Part shown: piece by piece, positions 1 through 10,577 of the stretch
Layout: each line of letters opens with the position of its first letter
Numbering within the stretch: position 1 is the first letter of the stretch
Source of the DNA: Siphonodentalium dalli
Lineage: Eukaryota > Mollusca > Scaphopoda > Gadilida > Siphonodentaliidae
Length of the DNA: 64,000 nucleotides
Assembly (NCBI GenBank): GCA_032622095.1
Contig: CP136062.1
Coordinates: 225,820,578-225,884,577, forward strand
Direction: 5' to 3'
The notes under the pieces: generated by a model
The model's database searches: none
The model's input: only the letters and a program-made list of their open reading frames with translations
Told to the model about the DNA's origin: nothing
Program-made: the position numbers and the translations under genes

Positions 1-2622
1 TTCATTAACGACCACAGCGCCGTATCCTCTATTAACACACACCCACTACATTCATTAACGACCACAGCGCCGATTCCTCTAATAACACACACCCACTCCA
101 TGCATTAACGACCACAGCGCCGTATCCTCTAATAACACACACCCACTACATTCATTAACGACCACAGCGCCGTATCCTCTAATGATACACACCCACTACA
201 TTCATTAACGACCACAGTGCCGTATCCTCTAATGACACACACCCACTACATTCATTAACGACCACAGCGCCGTATCCTGTAATAACACACACCCACTACA
301 TTCATTAACGACCACAGCGCCGTATCCTTTAATAACACACACCCACTACATTCATTAACGACTACAGTGCCGTATCCTCTAATAACACACACCCTCTACA
401 TTCATTAACGACCACAGCGCCGTATCCTCTAATGACACACACCCACTACATTCATTAACGACCACAGCGCCGTATCCTCTAATGACACACACCCACTACA
501 TTCATTAACGAACACAGTGTCGTATCCTCTAATAACACACCCACTACATTCATTAACGACCACAGCGCCGTATCCTCTAATAACACACACCCACTACATT
601 CATTAACGACCACAGTGCCGTATCCTCTAATAACACACACCCACTACATTCATTAACGAGCACATCACATCATCCTCTAATAACACACACCCACTACATT
701 CATTAACGACCACAGCGCCGTATCCTCTAATAACACACACCCACTACATTCATTAACGACCACAGCGCGCCGTATCCTCTAATAACACACACCCACTACA
801 TTCATTAACGACCACAGTGTCGTATCCTCTAATAACACACACCCACTACATACATTAACGACCACAGTGCCGCATCCTCTAATAACACACATCCACTACA
901 TTCATTAACGACCACAGCGCCGTATCCTCTAATAACACACACCACTACATTCATTAACGACCACAGTGCCGTATCCTCTAATATCACACACCCACTACAT
1001 TCATTAACGACCAAGCGCCGTATCCCACAATAACACACCACTACATTCATTAATGACCACATCGCCTTATCCTCTAATAACACGTCCACTACATTCATTA
1101 ACGAACACAGCGCCGCATCCTCTAATAACACACACCCACTACATTCATTAACGACCACAGCGCCGTATCCCGTAATAACACCCACCCACTACATTCATTA
1201 ACGACCACAGCGCCGTATCCCCTAATAACACACACCACTACATTCATTAATGACCACCGCGCCGTATTCTCTAATAACACACACGCACTACATTCATTAA
1301 CGACCACAGTGCCGTATCCTCTAATAACACACAACCACTACATTCATTAACGACCACAGCGCCGTATCCTCTAATAACACACACCCACTACATTCATTAA
1401 CGACCACAGCGCCGTATCCTCTAATAACACAAACCCACTACATGCATTAACGACCACAGCGCCGTATCCCACAATAACACACACCCACTACATTCATTAA
1501 TGACCACAGCGCCGTATCCTCTAATAACACGTCCACTACATTCATTAACGACCACAGCGCCGTATCCCCTAATAACACACACCCACTACATTCATTAACG
1601 ACCACATTGCCGTATCCCCTAATAACACACACCCACTACATTCATTAACGACCACAGCGCCGTATCCTCTAATAACACGTCCTCTACATTCATTAACGAC
1701 CACAGCGCCGTATCCTCTAATAACACACACTCACTACATTCATTAACGACCACAGTGCCGTATCCCCTAATAACACACACCCACTACATTCATTAACGAC
1801 CACAGCGCCGTATCCTCTAATAACAAACACCCATTACATTCATTAATGACCACACACCACACCTCTAATAACACACACCCACTACATTCATTAACGACCA
1901 CAGCGCCGTATCCTCTAATAACTCACACCCACTACATTCATTAACGACCACAGCGCCGTATCCTCTAATAACACACACCCACTACATTCATTAACGACCA
2001 CAGCGCCGTATCCTCTAATAACACACACCCACTACATTCATTAACGACCACAGCGCCGTATCCTCTAATAACACACACCCACTACATTCATTAACGACCA
2101 CAGCGCCGTATCCTTTAATGACACACACCCACTACATTCATTAACGACCACAGCGCCGTATCCTCTAATAACACACACCCATTACATTCATTAACGACCA
2201 CAGCGCCGTATCATCTAATAACACACACCCACTAGCGCCGTATCCTCTAATAACACACACCCACTACATTCATTAACGACCACAGCGCCGCATCCTCTAA
2301 TAACACACACCCACTACATTCATTAACGACCACAGTGCCGTATCATCTAATAACACACACCCACTACATTCATTAACGACCACAGCGCCGTATTCTCTAA
2401 TAACACACACCCACTACATTCATTAACGACCACAGCGCCGTATCATCTAATAACACACACCCACTACATTCATTAACGACCACAGCGCCGTATTCTCTAA
2501 TAACACACACCCACTACATTCATTAACGACCACAGCGCCGTATCATCTAATAACACACACCCACTACATTCATTAACGACCACAGCGCCGTATTCTCTAA
2601 TAACACACACCCACTACATTAA
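1..2622. repeat. 50 bp minisatellite, about 52 copies
   Basis: A tandem array with a 50 bp unit containing CATTAACGACCACAGCGCCG followed by a TATCCTCTAATAACACACAC segment. Copies differ by single substitutions and small indels. One truncated copy lies near 2234. The array starts before the window and stops 28 bp before the splice acceptor of the exon at 2651, so it is intronic. Open frames through it come from the repeat and are not genes. Confidence 0.97.
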
Positions 2623-2650
2623 TTTCTTAAATACACTTCTCACTTTGCAG

Positions 2651-2723
2651 AGCAACGATTTTATAATGATGATGGCAATTGGACCCAAGATTTTGTACGG
2701 AAAGATGTTCAAGAAAATTAATA
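2651..2723 (+). CDS. Internal exon of an unrecognised GPI-anchored-like protein gene (gene 1)
   Basis: The exon is bounded by a pyrimidine-rich acceptor (cttctcactttgcag) and a consensus donor (ATA|gtaagt). Of the three frames, only the one beginning SNDFIMMMAIGPKILYGKMF is open up to the donor; a second frame (QRFYNDDGNW...) meets a stop just before it. The chosen frame leaves one base over, which joins the two leading bases of the exon at 4228, so the phases agree across both introns. Earlier exons lie to the left of the window. No family was recognised from this 24-residue piece. The exon call rests on splice signals and phase agreement, not on similarity, and the alternative frame could be right if a different donor is used. 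Confidence 0.55.
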
Positions 2724-2876
2724 GTAAGTTAATCCAGAAACTGCGCCGTCATATATATGACATATATGCTTATTAGTTGTCGTAAAATCGGAAGAGGCCA
2801 ACCCAATTCGGTCGACGTCAAACCTCTCATCAGATGCAACCATCATCTCCTCAACTCCATCCACATGTACCCTAAT

Positions 2877-3075
2877 TAAAGTTACACAATCCGATTCGAC
2901 GAGCGCCGTCTCATAAGATTCCAACAACAACAACAGCAACAACAACAACAACAACCATCAACCACAACCATCATCGGCACAACCCCATCTACATGTATCC
3001 CTATTAAAGGTACACAATCCGATTCGATGGACCCCGTATCATCAGATTCCAACAACAACAACAACAACCACAACC
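2877..3075 (-). mobile_element. Two tandem end fragments of a TTAA-flanked MITE
   Basis: Two copies, about 127 bp apart, start with TTAA then AGKTACACAATCCGATTCGA and run into (CAA)n tracts near 2921-2950 and 3050-3066. They are the reverse complement of the terminus seen complete at 41103, 44422 and 22983. The CAA tract corresponds to the (GTT)n tract inside the other copies. Only the end of the element is present. Confidence 0.7.
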
Positions 3076-4227
3076 ATCATCGCCACGAGATGCCTCACAG
3101 CCACAACACGATTTACATATACTTCAATTATTCCTTATTCGAAAAATTTATATTTCGATAAAATAAAGAGCGTCCAGATAGATGCAAATAATGGATCCAT
3201 GCCATTTATCGCTCGGGCACTTGGCATATTTATGTCAAACAAAGAGTGTAGTATGGTGGTCGCCACGACTCTCTAAACATACACTCCACCCGATCCAAAA
3301 TGGCCACCGTCCAGATGGTTGCAAATATGGGACCCATACATGTTATCTTTCTTTCCTATTTTGCAATTTTAAGACCATTAGCATTATTAGAAACTAAATA
3401 AAATTCGATAGTTTTACTCGTAAGATCGTTGGAACGATCATGTTTAGCATAATCCTCGACGATGCCATATTCGATGCGCAACCGAGTAGGATATGTCTGT
3501 CCGTCTGTCTGTTCGATTTTCTTTCTCCCAGACCCCTACACCGATTTCAACCAAACTTGGTGTTGAGACTCGGGGCACCCTGCCGGAGCTAGCTAGAGTA
3601 AATCGGCGTTAGTTTTTATTAAATTTTGATTAAAAACATTTTATTACAAAATTAATGAATTAATTTTTTTTTTTAAAGGAGGAGCTCTGTGTAAAAAAAA
3701 AATTACATTTAAAAAAAAAAAAAAGTGTATTTAATAATCGAACTGTCTAAAAGATCGAAATGTGCGCAAGCCGCCTCCGTCTAAGGCCCCTAACGCACAA
3801 AGGGACCACAGACCCCCTCCAACGCTGAATAAAGGGAGCCTGTTATATATTCCACCAGGATACATAACAGCTGCTGCCTCTATAGGAGTGTCCACAAAGA
3901 CTTCCCCCTCATTGACCCAAAATGCATAAAAATTCAAAACTAGGAGATAGAGTTCTTCCCCTTCCATTGATAATTATAGACTGACCTAAAATCTAGACCG
4001 TGTAAAAACATACCGCTCAGAACATACGTCGGTACCTCGACAAAAACACAGTGTTCACAGTTTATTCGATCGGATAAGTTGATAATACAATGTTTTGGAG
4101 CTTCCGCCCCTTTCAAACCTATATTATATAGAATATATAATATATAACGTGCTCTGTGGATTCAAACATTAAGTGGGCATTTAATTGAAATATATACATG
4201 TACAAAATTTATACGTTTTCCTTTCAG
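3076..4227. other. Intron of gene 1 with repeat remnants
   Basis: No convincing exon was seen. Two related segments about 125 bp apart (near 3180 and 3305) share a GTCCAGATNGNTGCAAAT motif. Near 3495-3570 is the GTCTGTCCGTCTG plus 'caaccaaacttggt' signature common in invertebrate repeats. A 78-codon minus-strand frame (3731-3967) was not recognised. At 4161-4180 lies one terminus of the AGGCCCACTT family, followed by TTAA (4181-4184), only 43 bp before the next exon. Confidence 0.5.
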
Positions 4228-4313
4228 GACTTATGAAACTCATTCCACTGAGGCCATTGTCCCACATGCCAGAAACGCTAGTCAGCAGAAACACAAGCAT
4301 AATATATCTTGAG
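4228..4313 (+). CDS. Internal exon of gene 1
   Basis: The acceptor is ttttcctttcag|GA and the donor GAG|gtgaga. The exon is 86 bp: two bases completing the codon from the previous exon, then 28 codons reading LMKLIPLRPLSHMPETLVSR and on to IIYLE. It ends in phase 0, matching the exon at 10314. The reading contains an N-glycosylation sequon (NTS), which suits an extracellular protein. No catalytic motif is evident and the family is not recognised. The following intron is 6.0 kb and consists almost wholly of minisatellites and transposons. Confidence 0.65.
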
Positions 4314-4529
4314 GTGAGATCTACATCTACAATTGCTAAATTGTTAGGACTGTCCAAAAAAAAAAATATTTTCGCAGAATTGACAACTACGAGTCTGTTT
4401 GTGCAAAAATAGTGGCGGTCAAATTTATTTCCTCTCGCGGTAAGGTGATACGATTCTCTTTGCCGTGATTATTTTATACTTAGTTATGTTGTTATCTTGT
4501 CATAGTTAGTGGCTTGCTCGGTGAAATTA

Positions 4530-6195
4530 CATTAGTGGCGTAGGTTCAATCATGTCTCTGAACGTCTGAAGCGATGGTTTAGAGATTACATTAGTGACGT
4601 AGGTTCCTGTCTCTGAACGTCCGAAGCGATTGTTTAGAGATTACACTGGTGACGTAGGTTCCTGTCTCTGAACGTCTGTAGCGATGGTTTAGATATTACA
4701 TTAGTGACGTAGGTTCCTGGTGCTGAACGTCTGAAGCGATTGTTTAGAGATTACACTGGTGACGTAGGTTCCTGTCTCTGAACGTATGTAGCGATGGTTT
4801 AGATATTATATTAGTGACGTAGTTTCCTGTCTCTGAACGTCTGAAGCGACGGTTTAGAGATTACATTAGTGACGTACGATAGGTTCCTGACTGTCTGAAG
4901 CGACGGCTTAGAGATTACATTAGTGACGTAGATTCCTGTCCCTGAACGACTGAAGCGATGGTTTATAGATTACATTAGTTGTGTAGAATCCTGTCCCTAA
5001 ACGTCTGAAACGATGGTTTAGAGATTAAATTGTGACGTAGATTCTTGTCCCTGAACGGCTGAAGCAATGGCTTAGAGATTACATTAGTGACGTAGGTTCC
5101 TGGCCCTGAACGTCTGAGGTGACGGTTTAGAGATTACATTAGTACGGTAGGTTCTTGAATGTCTCAAGCGACGGCTTAGATATTACATTAGTGACGTAGA
5201 TTCCTGTCCCTGAACGTCTGAAGCGATTATTTAGAGATTACATTAGTGACGTAGTTTCATGCCCCTTAACGTCTGAAGCGACGGTTTAGAGATTACATTA
5301 GTGACGTAGATTCCTGTCTCTGAACGTCCGAAGCGATGGTTTTAGAGATTACATTAGTGACATAGATTCCTGTCTCTGAAAGTCTGACGCGATTTTTTAG
5401 AGATTACATTAGTGACGTAGGTTCCAGGCCCCGAACGTCTGAAGCGATTATTTAGAGATTACACTAGTGACGTAGTTTCGTGTCCCTTAACGTCTGAAGC
5501 GACGGTTTAGAGATTACATTAGTGACGTAGGTTCCTGGCGCTGAACGTCTGAAGCGATGGTTTTAGAGATTACATTAGTGACGCAGGTTCCTGGCCTGAG
5601 CGTCTGAAGCGACGGTTTAGAGATTACATTAGTGGCGTACGGTAGGTTCCTGAATGTCTGAAGCGACGGCTTAGAGATTACATTAGTGACGTAGATTCCT
5701 GTCCCTGAACGTCTGAAGCGATGGTTTATAGATTACAGTAGTGATGTAGAGTCCTGTCCCTGAACGTCTGAAGCGATGGTTTATAGATTACAGTAGTGAT
5801 GTAGATTCCTGTCCCTGAACGTCTGAAGCGATGGTTTATAGATTACAGTAGTGATGTAGAGTCCTGTCCCTGAACGTCTGAAGCGATGGTTTAGAGATTA
5901 CATTAGTGACGTAGGTTCCTGGCCCTGAAGGTCTGAGGTGACGGTTTAGAGATTACATTAGTACGGTAGGTTCCTGAATGTCTCAAGCGACGGTTTGGAT
6001 ATTACATTAGTGACGTATATACGGTAGGTTCCGGGATGTCTGAACCGACGGTTTAGAGATTACATAAGTGAAGTCAGATGTAAGTTCCTGGTCCTGAACG
6101 TCTGAAGCGACGGTTTAGAGAAAAACATTGGTGACGTAGGTCCATGAACGTCTGAAGCGACGGTTTATAGATTACATTTGTGACGTAGATTCCTG
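4530..6195. repeat. 55 bp minisatellite, about 30 copies
   Basis: The unit is about 55 bp and built on GATTACATTAGTGACGTAGG then TTCCTGTCCCTGAACGTCTG and AAGCGATGGTTTAGA. Copies are diverged; some are shortened (for example near 4880, 5140, 5650) and carry a CGATAGG/CGGTAGG insertion in place of the TTCCTGTCC stretch. Near 5700-5900 a two-unit variant repeats, indicating local re-amplification. The array lies within intron 2 of the gene 1 fragment. Confidence 0.95.
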
Positions 6196-6446
6196 CCCCT
6201 GATGGATGTGATAAAATGATAGGTTAAAACTATCTACTTGTTGTTCCAGTGAATCTTTATTTGTTCTGTATGGTGATTTATGGAACCGGGGACCATCGTT
6301 TTGCACTTATATTATTGTTGAACTTATTATCTGAACATTATCAATCCAATGAATCCTACGTCATGCACCAATGAATATGAATCCTTATGCACTTGTCTTG
6401 TCATTTTACCTATCCATGAAAACCCATCCGAATGGTGTATATAACA

Positions 6447-6954
6447 CTAGCCGATGAGCCCGACGTTGTCCGGGCTATTCAAAAACCAAATTTCAAGTCG
6501 ATAGCTCCACCCGTTTCCGAGATCTGGTCTGCGCATGCGCGAAGCTGGCGTCACACGGGCTCGGCGACCCGATACAATTCGTATCCAGGGCAAGATACAT
6601 TCACATACCAAATTTCAAGTCGATAGCTCCACCCGTTTCCGATATCTCGTCTGCGCATGCGCGAAGCTGGCGTCGCACGGGCTCGGCGACCCGATAAAAT
6701 TCGTATCCGGGGCATGATACATTCACATACCAAATTTCAAGTCGATGGATCCACCCGTTTCCGAGATCTCGTCTGCGCATGCGCGAAGCGGGCGCCGCAC
6801 AGGCTCGCCAATACGACAACGTCCACCGCCTGGTCAAACTACACACACGTACCAAGTTTCGTCCCGATCGGTCGAGAATCGTAAATTTGTATTAATGACA
6901 TACAGACAGACAAACATACAGACAGACAGAGGTCTTCAAAATATATATATGAGA
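6447..6954 (-). mobile_element. Non-autonomous Helitron-like element, copy 1
   Basis: Read on the minus strand, the 3' end is a GC hairpin (GCCCGGACAACGTCGGGC), a 7-nt spacer and CTAG, followed by T. The 5' end is TC followed by ATATAT. These are the hallmarks of Helitrons, which insert between A and T and make no target duplication. The body is about three copies of a 122 bp repeat plus a TACAGACAGACAAACA microsatellite close to the 5' end. No Rep/helicase frame is present, so the element is non-autonomous. Its 5' end directly abuts the 3' end of the next copy. Confidence 0.8.
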
Positions 6955-7308
6955 CTAGCCGATGAGCCCGACGTTGTCCGGGCCGGGCTATTCAAAAACC
7001 AAATTTCAAGTCGATAGCTCTACCCAGCTCTGCCCGTTTCCGAGATCTGGTCTGCGCATGCGCGAAGCTGGCGTCGCACGGGCTCGGCGACCCGATAAAA
7101 TTCGTATCCGGGGCAAGATACATTCACATACCAAATTTCAAGTCGATAGCTCCACCCGTTTCCGAGATCTCGTCTGCGCATGCGCGAAGCTGGTGTCGCA
7201 CGGACTCGGGGACCCGATAAAATTCGTATCCGGGGCAAGATACATTCACATAGCAAATTTCAAGTCGATAGCTCTACCCGTTTCCGAGATCTCGTCTGCG
7301 CATGCGCC
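6530..7308. promoter_or_regulatory. Six NRF1-like palindromes, one per 122 bp Helitron unit
   Basis: Each 122 bp unit contains TGCGCATGCGC, starting at 6530, 6652, 6774, 7053, 7175 and 7297. This fits the known NRF1 consensus YGCGCAYGCGCR; the last copy deviates at its final base. Whether NRF1 binds here is inference. The motif match and the 122 bp spacing are seen directly. Confidence 0.45.
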
Positions 7309-7501
7309 AAGCTGGCACCGCACGGGCTCGCCAATACGACAACGTCCACCGCCTGGTCAAACTACACACACGTACCAAGTTTCGTCCCGATCGGTCGAGA
7401 ATCGTAGATTTGTATTAATGACAAACATACAGACAAACATACAGACAAACATACAGACAAACACAAACATACAGACAGAGGTCTTCAAAATATATATGAG
7501 A
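6955..7501 (-). mobile_element. Non-autonomous Helitron-like element, copy 2 (head to tail)
   Basis: It has the same structure as 6447-6954 and follows it with no intervening base: the GAGA end of copy 1 touches the CTAG of copy 2. At the other end GAGA (7498-7501) is followed by T, as expected for the TC terminus on the minus strand. The body again holds three 122 bp units. The 3' hairpin region carries a small GGGCC duplication relative to copy 1. Confidence 0.8.
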
Positions 7502-7649
7502 TTACAATGTACACTTTCATGTCTGAGTGGGAGAATCCATTAAATATGGAAAGAGTTAAGCAAAGTTGTCTGTTATCGAATGCTATCGCTGTAAACTTTT
7601 TGGTCAACTTTGCACAGATATTGACCGCTATACGAAGATTATAAGGTGG

Positions 7650-8087
7650 CTGTCATTTGCAGAATGAGGTCCCCAGAGGGTTAATTTAGTGACACTATCC
7701 CACATAGCGGGCTAGCATAACTAAATTCACCATCTGGAGACCTCAATACCACATCTTCTCAGTAAAGTTTCTTTATTATCAATTTGCTACAGAAACTTCT
7801 TCACATAGATTCTATTTCTGTTTTAGTTTAGTTTCTCTATACATGTATCCCCAAATTGGCAGACGACACATTGCATAATCGAGGTTCCCAATGCGTGTAC
7901 ATCACAATATTCACCACTTGAGAACTTCAATCTGAGTCTAGATCTCCCATAGCAGATGAGGCCATGCAGAATGAGGTCCACAGAGGGTGAATTTGGTGAT
8001 GCTAGCCCTCTTTGTGGGGTAGCGTCACTAAATTCACCTTCTGGCGACCTCATTCTGCAAATGACAGGCACACTAAACTCAGGCTTG
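7650..8087. mobile_element. Double-hairpin MITE, copy 1 (left tip eroded)
   Basis: The ends are related to the family termini CAAGCCTG...CAGGCTTG. Just inside each end is a long foldback: GCAGAATGAGGTCCCCAGAG and on to a GATGCTA..CCCGC core, returning as its complement (7660-7775 and 7968-8058). A central ~190 bp contains TCAATCTGAGTCTA and CTCCCATAGCAGATGAGG. Other copies are at 10578, 41299 and 45060. No transposase is present. Confidence 0.8.
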
Positions 8088-8137
8088 ACTGTGGATAACA
8101 GCGAAACAATTACGGTGAATCCTGATACGTGATCCAC

Positions 8138-9036
8138 AGTGATCTCAGTGGGTCCCCCACCCCGGGTGTTGATTGTTTTGCTTATCGTACAGTGTTCTCA
8201 GTGGGTCCCCCACCCCGGGTGTTGAGTGTTTTGCTTATCGTACAGTGATCTCAGTGGGTCCCCCACCCCGGGTGTTGAGTGTTTTGCTTATCGTACAGTG
8301 ATCTCAGTGGGTCCCCCACCCCGGGTGTTGAGTGTTTTGCTTATCGTACAGTGATCTCAGTGGGTCCCCCACCCCGGGTGTTGAGTGTTTTGCTTATCGT
8401 ACAGTGATCTCAGTGGGTCCCCCACCCCGGGTGTTGAGTGTTTTGCTTATCGTACAGTGTTCTCAGTGGGTCCCCCACCCCGGGTGTTGAGTGTTTTGCT
8501 TATCGTACAGTGTTCTCAGTGGGTCCCCCACCCCGGGTGTTGAGTGTTTTGCTTATCGTACAGTGTTCTCAGTGGGTCCCCCACCCCGGGTGTTGAGTGT
8601 TTTGCTTATCGTACAGTGATCTCAGTGGGTCCCCCACCCCGGGTGTTGAGTGTTTTGCTTATCGTACAGTGTTCTCAGTGGGTCCCCCACCCCGGGTGTT
8701 GAGTGTTTTGCTTATCGTACAGTGTTCTCAGTGGGTCCCCCACCCCGGGTGTTGAGTGTTTTGCTTATCGTACAGTGTTCTCAGTGGGTCCCCCACCCCG
8801 GGTGTTGAGTGTTTTGCTTATCGTACAGTGTTCTCAGTGGGTCCCCCACCCCGGGTGTTGAGTGTTTTGCTTATCGTACAGTGATCTCAGTGGGTCCCCC
8901 ACCCCGGGTGTTGAGTGTTTTGCTTATCGTACAGTGTTCTCAGTGGGTCCCCCACCCCGGGTGTTGAGTGTTTTGCTTATCGTACAGTGTTCTCAGTGGG
9001 TCCCCCACCCCGGATGTTGAGTGTTTTGCTTATCGC
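8138..9036. repeat. 53 bp minisatellite, 17 copies, nearly identical
   Basis: The unit is CTCAGTGGGTCCCCCACCCC, then GGGTGTTGAGTGTTTTGCTT, then ATCGTACAGTG. Units are almost invariant apart from a GATCTC/GTTCTC alternation at the join and a few changes in the first and last copies. This low divergence contrasts with the 55 bp array and implies recent amplification or homogenisation. Confidence 0.97.
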
Positions 9037-9055
9037 ACATGCACTCTTTATTTAC

Positions 9056-10253
9056 GCTGAATTGGCCATTGTCGCATGGTTTCGTGCAATAATACACACA
9101 GAATCTCCTAAACGTGCAAAAAGACACCCGGAATCTCCGATCAAAACAAATACTTATAATAATAATAATTAGAAAACGGCTAATCTAAAATCGTGTTTTT
9201 TTTATGAGATATCGATATGCTGGGTGACTTTTTGCACGTTGAGAGATCCTGTTTGTATTTTTACACGTTTGAGAGATCTTGGGTGTCTTTTTACACGTTT
9301 GAGAGATCACGGGTGTCTTTTTACACGTTTGAGAGATCATGGGTGTCTTTTTACACGTTTGAGATATCATGGGTGTCTTTTTACATATTTAAGAGATCAT
9401 GGGTGTATTTTTACACGTTTGAGAGATCATGGGTGTCTTTTTACACGTTTGAAAGATCATGGGTGTATTTTTACACGTTTGAGAGATCATGGGTGTCTTT
9501 TTACACGTTTGAGAGATCTTGGGTGTCTTTTTACACTTTTGAGAGATCCTGTGTGTATTTTTACACGTTTGAGAGATCTTGGGTGTCTTTTTACACGTTT
9601 GAGAGATCACGGGTGTCTTTTTACACGTTTGAAAGATCATGGGTGTATTTTTACACGTTTGAGAGATCACGGGTGTCTTTTTACACGTTTGAAAGATCAT
9701 GGGTGTATTTTTACACGTTTGAGAGATCACGGGTGTCTTTTTACACGTTTTAAAGATCTTGGGTGTCTTTTTACACGTTTGAGAGATCATGGGTGTATTT
9801 TTACACGTTTGAGAGATCACGGGTGTCTTTTTACACGTTTGAAAGATCTTGGGTGTCTTTTTACACGTTTGAGAGATCATGGGTGTCTTTTTACACTTTT
9901 GAGAGATCACGGGTGTATTTTTACATATTTAAGAGATCATGGGTCTCTTTTTACACGTTTGAGAGATCTTGGGTGTCTTTTTACACTTTTGGGAGATCAC
10001 GGGTTTATTTTTACACGTTTGAGAGATTATGGGTGTCTTTTTACATATTGGAGATATCATGGGTGTATTTTTACACGTTTGAGAGATCTTGGGTGTCTTT
10101 TTGCACGTTGAGAGATCATGGGTGTCTTGTTGCATGTTTGAAAGATCATGTTTGTCTGTTTGCACGTTTGTGAGATCCTGTGTGGTTTTTTGCATGTTGA
10201 GAGATCCTGGGTGTCATTTTGCATGATACCATGCGACAATGACCAAATTCAGC
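9056..10253. mobile_element. TIR transposon (Mutator-like target duplication) with a minisatellite core
   Basis: The left end GCTGAATTGGCCATTGTCGC and the inverted right end (reading GCTGAATTTGGTCATTGTCG on the minus strand) are terminal inverted repeats of at least 30 bp, continuing CATGG. A perfect 9 bp direct repeat TTTATTTAC lies at 9047-9055 and 10254-10262, immediately outside the termini. A 9 bp duplication is typical of Mutator-like elements, but the superfamily call is inference. No transposase is encoded. The interior is a 30 bp tandem array whose unit also appears at both tips. Confidence 0.85.
9226..10225. repeat. 30 bp minisatellite inside the TIR element, about 33 copies
   Basis: The unit is GAGAGATCATGGGTGTCTTT plus TTACACGTTT. 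Because 30 is divisible by three and the unit has few stops, several long frames appear on both strands (up to 295 codons). They are by-products of the repeat. The same family, in the opposite orientation, fills 59.1-64 kb. Confidence 0.95.
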
Positions 10254-10313
10254 TTTATTTACTGCCTGCATATGATTGAGGGTCCCTTATGTATATTGTA
10301 TGTTTGCTTTCAG

Positions 10314-10562
10314 GGAATGATGGTTGTGACTGGATCCATCGAGGAAATTCCTGGTTATGTACAGAACAAAATTCAACCACTGAAGACTTATGGCCAAGTG
10401 TACGACATCCGGGACAGTGGCTTTCGCGTCATAGATCACCATAGAAACAACGCTACAAAGCGACCTGATGTTGTTGCGTGTTCCATTAATGGCTCGCCTG
10501 GAATCGTGATGTCGGTTGTTATCATGTTGATTTGCCTCCCATTCACAATCTCAATGCCATAG
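10314..10562 (+). CDS. Terminal exon of gene 1, GPI-anchor-like C-terminus
   Basis: The acceptor tttgctttcag precedes GGA and the frame is phase 0, matching the exon ending at 4313. The exon encodes 82 residues and a TAG stop. It begins GMMVVTGSIEEIPGYV and includes VYDIRDSGFRVIDHHRNN with an NAT glycosylation sequon. It ends with CSINGSPG followed by a hydrophobic tail (IVMSVVIMLICLPF) after small residues. That layout is typical of a GPI-attachment signal, or less likely a C-terminal membrane anchor, so the mature protein is probably on the cell surface. The enzyme or receptor family was not recognised. The MITE at 10578 starts 16 bp after the stop, so the 3' UTR runs into it. Confidence 0.75.
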   Translation, partial: GMMVVTGSIEEIPGYVQNKIQPLKTYGQVYDIRDSGFRVIDHHRNNATKRPDVVACSINGSPGIVMSVVIMLICLPFTISMP

Positions 10563-10577
10563 AGACGAGTTCGGCAT

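Noticed and set aside
6447-6480. Hammerhead-ribozyme-like CCGATGAG...CCGGGC
   Set aside because: The invariant CUGANGA and GAAA core is not met. The same bases are explained by the Helitron 3' hairpin read on the other strand.
8915-9172. 85-codon frame with hydrophobic stretch
   Set aside because: It begins in the 53 bp array and crosses into the TIR element. There is no splice or start evidence.
9224-10111. A 295-codon open frame, and similar long frames at 59-64 kb
   Set aside because: The unit is 30 bp, so one frame stays open throughout and both strands show long frames. The peptides simply repeat the minisatellite, and there is no start context or splice signal.
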